Assembly (NCBI GenBank): GCA_023150375.1
Contig: JAKLLA010000007.1
Location: 1-64,000, forward strand
DNA from: Burkholderiaceae bacterium
Lineage (GTDB): Bacteria > Pseudomonadota > Gammaproteobacteria > Burkholderiales > Burkholderiaceae_C
Direction: 5' to 3'
Length of the DNA: 64,000 nucleotides
A program made the translations under genes and the position numbers. Numbering within the stretch: the first letter of the stretch is position 1; the number at the start of each line of letters is the position of its first letter. The notes beneath the pieces were generated by a model that was not told where the DNA came from, did not search any database, and saw nothing but the letters and a program-made list of their open reading frames with translations. Positions 1 to 8,474 of the stretch are shown here, one piece after another.

Positions 1-200
1 GCAAGTCAGAAGTCGTCAGTGTTCGCGTTGAACCGCACATCAAGGTCGCCATGCAGGCGGCTGCAGAGCGGGAGATGCGAAGCCTGGCCAACATGTTCGA
101 GGTCATGGTCGTCGCCTATTGCCGGGAGCGGGGATACCCGCTGCCTGGTGTTCCTGAGGACGCATTGCCCAACCTGAAAGCCCGAAAGACCAGTTCGTGA
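1..200 (+). CDS. Partial ribbon-helix-helix-like protein (C-terminal part)
   Basis: A reading frame enters from the left edge (first whole codon at base 3) and stops at TGA 198-200, leaving 65 residues. It opens with a strand-like stretch (VVSVRVEP) followed by two helices, the second being SLANMFEVMVVAY, which is the outline of an Arc/CopG ribbon-helix-helix DNA-binding domain. Its stop overlaps the GTG start of brxA (GTGA at 197-200), so the two are translationally coupled and this gene belongs to the BREX operon. A role as operon regulator is inference. It could also be an unrelated small helical protein, because the N-terminus lies outside the window. Confidence 0.55.
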   Translation, partial: KSEVVSVRVEPHIKVAMQAAAEREMRSLANMFEVMVVAYCRERGYPLPGVPEDALPNLKARKTSS

Positions 201-997
201 CGTCCACCCAAGAGGCAGCGCTCCAGGCGCTCGGTTTCCGATTCGGCATCAACGGCCCGCACGCCGCGCGGACGATGATGCTGGACGAGCTGCGCCTGCT
301 GCTGGGCCACACCGAACCCCAGGTCAGCCGCGCCGACTACGCGACGGCCATCGTGGACGAGAACGTCCTCGGCAAGCCGACCCGCAAGGCCCGTGAGCTC
401 ACGCTGCGGTACCTGAGCGCGCTCTACAGCCTGGACACGACCAACCCCATCTTCCGGGCGCTACGGCGCCTCTGGCCGCTGAGCGAAGCCGCCCAGCCCA
501 TGCTGGCGCTGGCAGCGGCATTGGCGCGCGACCCGCTCCTGCGCGCCACGCAGGACTTCATCCTCGGTCAGCCCATCGGCGCTGCCGTATCCCGCGAGGC
601 GGTCGAGCGCTTCCTGGCGCAGGCCTACCCAGACCGCTTCAGCCCCGCATCGCTCAAGTCCTTTGCCCAAAACGTCGCGGGCACCTGGACGGCTGCCGGT
701 CTCCTCTCAGGCCACCGCAACAAGACCCGCTCGCAGCCGCTGGCGCACCCTGAATCGGTAACCCTGCTGCTCTTCCTGGGGTATCTCGGGGGACGGACAG
801 GGCAACGTCTCTTCTCATCGGAATGGACGAATTTGCTGGGTGGCTCACCTGATGAGCTAGAGACACTTGCAAACTCCGCTTCGCACCGGGGCCTTCTCGT
901 GTTCATGAATGCGGGCGGCGTCAAAGAGGTTCGTTTCCCTGGGTATCTCTCGCCCGAGGAAGAACGCATTCGTCAGGAGGTCTCACATGTCGTCTAG
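197..997 (+). CDS. brxA: BREX protein BrxA (DUF1819 family)
   Basis: 266 residues, largely helical, assigned to the BrxA/DUF1819 family from its position directly before brxB and brxC and from its general character. BrxA of type I BREX is a small DNA-binding component of the phage-exclusion system, and this copy is somewhat longer than the usual 200 or so residues. The chosen start is GTG 197, whose fourth base completes the stop of the preceding gene (4-bp overlap). The 3' end runs 11 bp into brxB, whose AGGAGG ribosome-binding site at 975-980 lies inside brxA, so brxA and brxB are tightly coupled. The family call rests more on context than on any diagnostic motif. Confidence 0.75.
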   Translation: MTSTQEAALQALGFRFGINGPHAARTMMLDELRLLLGHTEPQVSRADYATAIVDENVLGKPTRKARELTLRYLSALYSLDTTNPIFRALRRLWPLSEAAQPMLALAAALARDPLLRATQDFILGQPIGAAVSREAVERFLAQAYPDRFSPASLKSFAQNVAGTWTAAGLLSGHRNKTRSQPLAHPESVTLLLFLGYLGGRTGQRLFSSEWTNLLGGSPDELETLANSASHRGLLVFMNAGGVKEVRFPGYLSPEEERIRQEVSHVV

Positions 998-1550
998 GGT
1001 CACCAAGCTGGCTGCTGCCTATCGGCAGCACCTGTCGGTGCCATGGCAGGCCGGGCTGGCCGCTATTCAGCGCGTCATCTTTGCGGTGTACGACAAGGCC
1101 GACGAGCTTCGTCTGCGCGCCAACGTGGGCGAGTTCGAGCTCGCCACTCAGCAGGCCGGCAAGCAGTGGCTGCTGTTGGACGTGACCAATGCCTTCCCCC
1201 TGTGGATGGCAGCCCAGGAGTATCGCGACGCGTACTTCGAGTCGCCTGAAGACCTGGCCGGCTACCAGACCGGAGAACTCACGGAGTTCGTCGCCGACCT
1301 GACGGCGAAGCTGAAGGCCCGGATTGCCGCAGAGGCCGGCCCCGACACGGTCGTTGCCCTGCTGGGCGTGGGCGCGCTGTTCGGGCTCGCTCGGGTGTCC
1401 TCGGTTGTCGAAGGCATCAAGGAAAGCGTGCAGGGCCGGCTGCTCGTCTTCTTTCCGGGCGAACACCACCCGGAGAACCACACCTACCGCCTGCTGGATG
1501 CACGCGACGGCTGGAACTACCTCGCCGTGCCGCTGCTCGCCCAGGAATGA
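987..1550 (+). CDS. brxB: BREX protein BrxB (DUF1788 family)
   Basis: 187 residues from ATG 987, preceded by a perfect AGGAGG seven bases upstream; the longer frame that begins further upstream inside brxA has no such signal. The protein matches BrxB/DUF1788 in length and pattern: a helical N-terminus, a central WLLLDVTNAFPLWM segment and a C-terminal Rossmann-like part ending RLLVFFPGEH...YRLLDARDGWNYLAVP. BrxB is a core component of type I BREX of uncertain biochemical role, probably a partner of the BrxC ATPase. It overlaps brxA by 11 bp and is followed 38 bp later by the start of brxC. Confidence 0.85.
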   Translation: MSSRVTKLAAAYRQHLSVPWQAGLAAIQRVIFAVYDKADELRLRANVGEFELATQQAGKQWLLLDVTNAFPLWMAAQEYRDAYFESPEDLAGYQTGELTEFVADLTAKLKARIAAEAGPDTVVALLGVGALFGLARVSSVVEGIKESVQGRLLVFFPGEHHPENHTYRLLDARDGWNYLAVPLLAQE

Positions 1551-1588
1551 CGCAACGCACCACCTGAAGAACCAAAGCAAGGACCACC

Positions 1589-4500
1589 ATGCTGAACAGG
1601 GATATCTACAACAAAGCCCCGAAGGAAAACCGCCTCGTCAACAACGGCGTGGCCGAGGTCTCCGAAGACCACTCCGTCCAAGACCGAGCAGCCGGGGGTG
1701 TGGATTTCCGGTTTCTACGGAAGCGGCAAGTCGCACCTGGCCAAGATGCTGCGCACGCTGTGGACGGATTACCAGTTCGCCGACGGTGCCACCGCCCGCA
1801 GCATTGCCAAGCTGCCCACGGGCGTGTTCGAGCACCTGAAGGAGCTCTCCACCCAGGGCAAGCGCCACGGTGGCCTGCACGCCGCAGCGGGCAAGCTGGG
1901 TGCCGGTGCCGGCGACAAGGTGCGGCTTGCACTGCTGGGCATCGTGTTTAAGTCCAAGGGCCTGCCTGAGCAGTACAACCAGGCGCAACTCGTGCTGTGG
2001 ATGAAGCGAGAGGGCATCCTGGATGCTGTCGAAGCGGAGCTCAAGGCTGCTGGCCGCTCGCTGGCCCAGGAGCTGCCCCACATGTACGTGTCGGGCCACC
2101 TGGCCAAGGCGCTGCTGAAGGTTCGTCCTGACCTGGCGCACACCGAGGCAGATGCCCGCAAGCTGCTCAAGGAGCAGTTCCCACAGGTGACCGACGTCAC
2201 CAGCGAGCAGATGACCACGGCCATCGAAGCCGCCCTGGTGCATGACGGCAAGTTCCCGCTGACTCTGGTCGTGCTGGACGAGGTGCAGCAGTACATCGGT
2301 GCTGACGCCGAGAAAGCGTTCCAGGTCCAGGAAGTCACCGAGACGCTGAGCAAGCACTTCAACGGCAAGCTGCTCTTCGTGGGCACCGGGCAGTCGGCGC
2401 TCTCTGGGATGCCCAACCTACAACGCTTGATGGGGCGCTTCCCGGTGCAGGTGATGCTGGGGGACTGGGACGTCGAGAACGTCACCCGCCAAATCATCCT
2501 GGCCAAGAAGCCCTCGGTGCAGCCCGACGTTGAGAAGGTCTGGCGCAACAACCTGGGTGAAATCTCCCGCCACCTGCGCGGCACCAAGCTCGAGCACGTC
2601 ACCGACGACGAGAGCGTCATGACGTCCGATTACCCGCTGCTGCCGGTCCGCCGCCGCTTCTGGGAACGCGTTCTCCGCACCATCGACACCACCGGTACCG
2701 TCTCGCAACTGCGCAGCCAGTTGCGCGTGGTGCACGAGGCCGTGCTGGCCACCGCCGAGGCGCCACTGGGGCACGTGGTCTCGGGTGACTTCCTGTACGA
2801 CCAGATTGCCGCCAACCTGGTCTCCACGGCGCAGCTGCCCAAGGAGGTGTTCGAGAACGTCCAGCGCTTCGCTGCTGGGGATGCGAACGCCCAGCTCAAG
2901 GCCAAGCTGCTCAAGCTCATCTACCTCATCAACAAGCTGCCGGCCGATGCGGCGATGGACCTGGGCCTGAAAGCCACCGAAGAGGCCCTGGCCGACCTGC
3001 TGGTCACCGACCTGTCCGCCGGCTCGTCTGAGCTGCGCAAGTCGCTGCCGGCCCTGCTGGAAGAGCTGCAGAACAAGGACCGTTTGGTCATGGCTCTGGC
3101 CGGCGGCAACGGCACCGAGTACCGGCTGCAGACCCGCGAGTCCAGCGCTTGGTACGACGAGTTCCGTGCCCAGGAGGCTGAGCTCAAGGCCGCACCCCAG
3201 CGCGTGGAACAGAAGCGTGCCGACCTGCTCAAGACCCGCTTTGCCGAGGTACTGAAGAAGGTGCGCGTCACCCAGGGCAAGGGCAACGAGGTGCGAACCC
3301 TCAGCCCGACCTACGACGACACCCTGCCCAAGGACAACGACAAGAGCCTATACCTGTGGATTCAGGATGGCTGGCAGACCGAAGAGAAGTCGGTCATTGC
3401 CGAGTCCAAGGCCAAGAGCTCCGACAACCCCACGCTCTTCGCCTTCCTGCCGGCCCAGCACAAGACCGAGCTGACGAACGCCATCGTGGCGCTGGAGGCT
3501 GCGCGCACGACCTTGCAGAAGAAGGGTAACCCGTCCACCGAAGAGGGCCGCGACGCCCAGCGCTCGATGGAGAGCCGCCAGCGCAACGCCGAGAAGGAGC
3601 TGGCGGAGCTGGTTGACAAGCTGATGGCCGGCGTGCGCGTGTTCCAGGCCGGCGGGCAAGAGGCCACCGACGGCAATGACCTGGCCGACCGCATCAACCG
3701 CGCGGCCAAGTCTTCGGCCATCCGCCTCTACAGCCAGTTCGATGCCGCTGACCACGAGCAGTGGGGCAAGGTGCTGGACGAAGCCCGCAAAGGCAACCTG
3801 GAAGCCCTGAAGGCCATCGGCCACACCCAGGAAGCTGACAAGCACCCGGTCTGCCAGAAGCTGCTGGGCTTCATCGGCCCCGGCAAGAAGGGCTCGGAGA
3901 TTCGCGAGAACTTCGAGGCGCCGCCTTACGGCTGGCCGCGTGACGCCATCGATGGCGCGCTGTACGCACTGCTGGCGTCCGGGCACATCAATGCCACCGA
4001 TGCGGCGTCCAAGCCTGTCGACGCCAAGAGCCTGGACCGCGCCAAGCTGACCCAGACAAGCTTCCGGCGCGAGAGCATCAACATCACGCCGATTCAGCTC
4101 ATCAAGATTCGCAAGCTGTTCGACGCCGTGGGCGTGCCCTGCCAACCCAAGGAAGAGCTGAACCGGATGCCGGCCCTGCTGGCCAAGCTGCGTGAACAGG
4201 CCTCCAAGGCGGGCGGCCCGGCGCCGGCACCCGAGACGCCGAAGCTCACCGTCATCGAAGCCATCGAGTCGCAGAGCGGCAACGCACAGCTGCTGGAACT
4301 GTTCACTCGGCACGACGAGGTGCTGGCCCTCTCGCAGGGCTGGACCAAGACCGCAGCCGAGATTGCGAAGCGCATGCCCGCCTGGCACAAGCTGGGCGAC
4401 CTGCTCCGCCACGCGAAGGCCCTCGGCCCCTACGCCAAGCTGAAGGCAGAGGCCGATGCCATCGAAGCCCAGCGCAGCTTGCTGGCGGACCCAGACCCTG

Positions 4501-4943
4501 TTCGCCCTCTGTTGGATGAGACAGTCGACCTGCTGCGCCAGGCCTTGAAGGCCAAGCTAGACGCCTTCCAGCAAGGCTTCGCCCAGCAGCAGGCCCTGCT
4601 GCAGCAAGACGCCGACTGGAACAAGCTCGGCAACACGCAGCGCGATGAACTGACGGCCAAGCACCACCTGACGCCGCCGCCCGCCGTGGCCACCGGCACG
4701 CCCGAGCAGCTGCAGGACGCCCTGGACGACTGCGACCTGGACCACTGGGTCTCCAAGACCCAGGCCTTGCCCAGCCGGTTCGAAGCCGCACGGCATGCCG
4801 CGGTACAGCTGCTCAAGCCCAACGTCGTGCACGTCTCGTTGCCCAAGCGAACGCTGAACGACGAGGCCGAGCTGAAAGCCTGGTTGGCCGAGGTAGAGGC
4901 GCTGCTCAGCGCCAAGCTTCAGAAGGGGCCCGTGGCGCTGTAA
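1589..4943 (+). pseudogene. brxC: BREX ATPase BrxC, with N-terminal deletion and frameshift
   Basis: BrxC is the large P-loop ATPase of BREX, about 1,200 residues. The frame from ATG 1589 gives the family N-terminus (MLNRDIYNKAPKEN, then VNNGVAEVSEDHS) but leaves the family sequence after about base 1676. The family sequence resumes in a different frame at about 1683 with TEQPGVWISGFYGSGKSHL, containing the Walker A motif, and stays open to 4943 (1,081 residues from GTG 1698). In family members I recall, roughly 40 residues separate those two motifs; here almost none do, so about 115 bp are missing and the frames no longer match. Reinitiation at GTG 1698 would give a protein without its N-terminus, and I see no ribosome-binding site there. 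A sequencing or assembly error is the main alternative. The rest contains coiled-coil stretches and looks intact. Confidence 0.8.
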
Positions 4944-4984
4944 CGACCCAAGACGTCTAAAGGGGAGGCCAGGAAACCACCGCC

Positions 4985-4999
4985 GTTACCTGCGTTACC
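4985..4999 (+). repeat. Tandem GTTACC motif upstream of pglX
   Basis: Two direct copies of GTTACC separated by TGC (9-bp period) lie 25 bp before the pglX start. The same arrangement recurs before brxL (16614-16627) and, inverted, after the last + strand gene (22810-22824). Single copies elsewhere in the window appear incidental and inside genes. Tandem short repeats in gene gaps suggest binding sites for a shared regulator; the function is inferred. Confidence 0.6.
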
Positions 5000-5024
5000 C
5001 CAATCAGGGAACACAAAGAACACC

Positions 5025-8000
5025 ATGCCAACCGCAAGCATCAGCAACCAGCCCCTGGCTAAGCCCCTGCGCAGCCAGCTCGAGAACACCGTCAAGTCCG
5101 CCCGCGACGTAGCCGAGAAGGCCGCCCTGGCTGCCCTCCGGCAGATGGCCGTGAGCGAGGCGAAGGCCCCGGACTACCTGAGCGACGAGCTCAAGGCCCT
5201 GCGCCGCCGTCTGCGCGCCCACGGCCGCGCGCTGGGCGACGTGAAGGCCAAGGACGACACGCAGGGCTTGCAGCACCTGGTGTGGGAGGTGGCCTACGAA
5301 CACTGGCACCGCATGCTGTTTGCCCGCTTCCTGGCCGAGAACGGTTTGCTGATGTGGGAGTTGGGCGCCCCGGTGTCGCTGGAAGACTGCCAGAACCTGG
5401 TCGACCACGAACAGGCCATGCTGGATAGCGAGAAGCTGGGCTCCAAAACCCAGTGGGAGCTGGCCGGCAAGCTGGCCGCGCGGATGCTGCCCCAGGTGTT
5501 CAAGCCGCAAAGCCCTGTGTTCGAGCTCGCCTTCGCGCCCGAGCACCAGCGCGAGCTGGAGCGCCTGCTGGCCGCGCTGCCGACCGAGGTGTTCAAGGCT
5601 AGCGACAGCCTGGGCTGGGTCTACCAGTTCTGGCAGGCCAAGCGCAAGGACGAGGTCAACGCCTCGGAAGTGAAGATTGGTGCCGACGAGCTGCCCGCCG
5701 TCACCCAGCTTTTCACCGAGCCGTACATGGTGGACTTCCTGCTCCACAACTCGCTGGGGGCCTGGTGGGTGACGCGCCACCCTGGCAAGCCTTGCCCCGT
5801 GCCACTGACCTACCTGCGTACGCTGGAAGACGGCACGCCGGCAGCAGGCAAGTTCGAAGGCTGGCCGGACCGGCTGGAGGACTTCAAGCTGCTGGACCCC
5901 TGCTGCGGTTCAGGCCACTTCCTGGTGGCAGCCTTCCTGCTGCTGGTGCCGATGCGCATGGCGGCAGAGGGCCTGAGCGCGATGGATGCGGTGGATGCCG
6001 TGCTGGCCGACAACCTGCACGGCCTGGAGCTGGACGCCCGCTGCGTGGAAATAGCCGTCTTCGCGCTGGCCCTGGCGGCCTGGCGCTTCCCAGACGAAGA
6101 CGGCAACCCGCTCGGGGTGCGTGCAGACATGCCGGCGCCTCAGGTTGCGTGCTGCGGTCTGAAGGTCGCGGCAAAGCCCGAGGACTGGATGGCTCTAGTG
6201 TCGGATGACGCCGCCAACGCCGCCTACCTGCGCCAGGAGCTGCGCCTGCTACATGCCAGCTTCGCCCAGGCGCCGCTGCTCGGCAGCCTGCTGGACCCAG
6301 CGCGCAGCCTGAAGAACGACCTGGCCACTTCAAGCTTTGACACGCTACGCGACCTCCTGGGGCGCGCACTGGCAACTGAACGACCGGCCACACTGTGGGG
6401 GCAGGCCAATGAGCTGCAGGACGACAGCTGGGACCTTGCGCTTACGGCTAAGGGTCTGTTGGATGCTGGTCGGCTACTTGATGGGCGCTACGAACTCGTC
6501 GTCACCAATGTTCCCTATTTGACCCGGTACAAGCAACACGACTCACTTCGCGACTACTGTGAAGCCAACTACCCAGAGTCAAAGAACGACCTGGCTAACG
6601 TCTTCCTCGAACGTTGCTTAGAGCTTTGCCGCGAAGATGGAGCGGGCGCAGTCCAAATCGTGATGCCGCAGAACTGGTTGTTCTTAACCAGCTATCGGAA
6701 ACTGCGAGAAGCCTTGCTCAACCGTGTGCAATGGAAGCTACTGGCGCGGCTGGGGCCTGGCGCCTTTGAAACGATAAGCGGCGAGGTTGTTCAGGCGGTA
6801 TTGCTTACGCAATCAACGGAAGCTGTCTCGGGTGAAGCGCGGCTTGTGGCAATTGACGTCAGCGCGCCAAAGTCCGCGCAAGATAAAGCCGAACGTCTTC
6901 GCGAGGCTGAGCTCATTCCGCTACTTCAAAAGGGGCAACTGAAGAATCCTGACGCGCGCATCGCGATAGCTACGTCCGACGATGGATTGCCTCTGCTGCG
7001 TACTGTCGCAGCAACTTTTCAGGGGGTGGGTACAAGCGATAACGCGCAATTCGTTTTCAGGTTCTGGGAGATTCCTTCTGTCCATTCGGGCGAGTGGCGA
7101 TGGACTCACACCGCTGCCGAGGACTCGTCCTATATCGGCGGCAGCAACTGTATTCTTCACTGGGAGAACGGTGAGGGTCGGTATTACCGGCACGCTCAGG
7201 CATTGAAAGCCGAAGGTAGGCTCGGTGGGTGGAAGTCGGGAGGGGAGGCTTGGGGAAAGTCTGGCTTCATCATCAATGTCACAAAGTTTCCCCATGTGAA
7301 TCGCTACCTTGGCGACCTTTTCGATACGACTGTTGCGGCAATGGTTGTTAGCAGGCAGCACGAGGCCGCTGTCTATTCCTATCTGACGTCAACAGAGTAC
7401 GTTGAACAACTGCGTCAAATAGACCAAGCGCTGAGCATCACGGAACACACGCTCGTAAAGGTTCCTTTCGACGCTGCGTATTGGGCGCAGGTCGCAGCCG
7501 AACGCTTCCCGAACGGACTGCCTAAACCTTACTCCGAAGACCCCACTCAATGGGTGTTCCACGGTCATCCACAGCCTTCTACCGACCCACTGCAGGTCGC
7601 CGTTGCGCGCCTGGCGGGCTACCGCTGGCCGGCAGAGACCGACACGGCGATGGAACTGGCCGACGAGGCCCGCACCTGGATTGCCCGCTGCGAGAAGCTG
7701 GCCGAGCACACCGACGACGACGGCATCGTCTGCCTGCCTTCGGTGCGCGGCGAGGCGCCCGCGCATGACCGGCTGCTCAAGCTGCTGATTGCCGCCTGGG
7801 AGACCGTGCAGCCCGGCAGTTGGAAGCCGGCCGTGCTCGACAAACTTCTGACCGATGCTGACTGCGCCGGCAAGGGCGTGGACGTCTGGCTGCGCGAGAA
7901 GTTCTTCGAGCAGCACGCCAAGCGCTTCCAGCACCGCCCCTTCATCTGGCACGTCTGGGATGGCCTGAAGGACGGCTTCGCCGCGCTGGTGAACTACCAC

Positions 8001-8432
8001 CAGCTCGACCATAAGAAGCTAGAGCGCCTCATCCACACCTACCTGGGTGACTGGATTCGCCAGCAGGAGGCTGGCGTTCGCTCGGGCATTGATGGTGCCC
8101 AAACCCGCCTGGCCGCCGCGCAAGACCTGAAGCGCCGGCTGGAGCTCATCCTGGAAGGCGAGCCGCCCTACGACATTTTTGTCCGCTGGAAGAAGCTCTC
8201 CGAACAGCCCATCGGCTGGAACCCCGACCTCAACGACGGCGTGCGGCTCAACATCCGCCCCTTCATGACCGCCGAGGTCCTGCGCCACAACAAGAAGCCC
8301 AAGCTCAATATCACCTGGGACAAGGACCGGGGCAAGGACGTCGAAAGCGCGCCTTGGTTCAAAGTCTTCAAAGGCGACCGCATCAACGACCACCACCTGA
8401 CGGTGGCGGAGAAGAGAGCCGCTCGCGCCTGA
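5025..8432 (+). CDS. pglX: BREX adenine-specific DNA methyltransferase PglX (BrxX)
   Basis: 1,135 residues, close to the usual PglX length of about 1,200. It contains the S-adenosylmethionine-binding motif LLDPCCGSGHF at about residues 289-299 and the catalytic motif NVPY (a variant of NPPY) at about 494-497, typical of N6-adenine methyltransferases. PglX marks host DNA at a non-palindromic site and is needed for BREX exclusion of phage. The stretch from about 6,450 to 7,560, after the catalytic motif and probably including the specificity region, is visibly poorer in GC and uses A/T-ending codons far more than either flank, suggesting a swapped specificity segment. The gene follows brxC after an 80-bp gap that holds the tandem GTTACC motif. 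Confidence 0.93.
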   Translation: MPTASISNQPLAKPLRSQLENTVKSARDVAEKAALAALRQMAVSEAKAPDYLSDELKALRRRLRAHGRALGDVKAKDDTQGLQHLVWEVAYEHWHRMLFARFLAENGLLMWELGAPVSLEDCQNLVDHEQAMLDSEKLGSKTQWELAGKLAARMLPQVFKPQSPVFELAFAPEHQRELERLLAALPTEVFKASDSLGWVYQFWQAKRKDEVNASEVKIGADELPAVTQLFTEPYMVDFLLHNSLGAWWVTRHPGKPCPVPLTYLRTLEDGTPAAGKFEGWPDRLEDFKLLDPCCGSGHFLVAAFLLLVPMRMAAEGLSAMDAVDAVLADNLHGLELDARCVEIAVFALALAAWRFPDEDGNPLGVRADMPAPQVACCGLKVAAKPEDWMALVSDDAANAAYLRQELRLLHASFAQAPLLGSLLDPARSLKNDLATSSFDTLRDLLGRALATERPATLWGQANELQDDSWDLALTAKGLLDAGRLLDGRYELVVTNVPYLTRYKQHDSLRDYCEANYPESKNDLANVFLERCLELCREDGAGAVQIVMPQNWLFLTSYRKLREALLNRVQWKLLARLGPGAFETISGEVVQAVLLTQSTEAVSGEARLVAIDVSAPKSAQDKAERLREAELIPLLQKGQLKNPDARIAIATSDDGLPLLRTVAATFQGVGTSDNAQFVFRFWEIPSVHSGEWRWTHTAAEDSSYIGGSNCILHWENGEGRYYRHAQALKAEGRLGGWKSGGEAWGKSGFIINVTKFPHVNRYLGDLFDTTVAAMVVSRQHEAAVYSYLTSTEYVEQLRQIDQALSITEHTLVKVPFDAAYWAQVAAERFPNGLPKPYSEDPTQWVFHGHPQPSTDPLQVAVARLAGYRWPAETDTAMELADEARTWIARCEKLAEHTDDDGIVCLPSVRGEAPAHDRLLKLLIAAWETVQPGSWKPAVLDKLLTDADCAGKGVDVWLREKFFEQHAKRFQHRPFIWHVWDGLKDGFAALVNYHQLDHKKLERLIHTYLGDWIRQQEAGVRSGIDGAQTRLAAAQDLKRRLELILEGEPPYDIFVRWKKLSEQPIGWNPDLNDGVRLNIRPFMTAEVLRHNKKPKLNITWDKDRGKDVESAPWFKVFKGDRINDHHLTVAEKRAARA

Positions 8433-8474
8433 GCCGAGCCAAAGAAGAACAGATACCCAGGGAGAAAAGAACCG

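Noticed and set aside
1698..4943. An intact BrxC starting at GTG 1698
   Set aside because: The start falls on the residue before the Walker A segment, has no ribosome-binding site, and the family N-terminus is plainly present upstream in another frame, so this is better read as the 3' part of a frameshifted gene.
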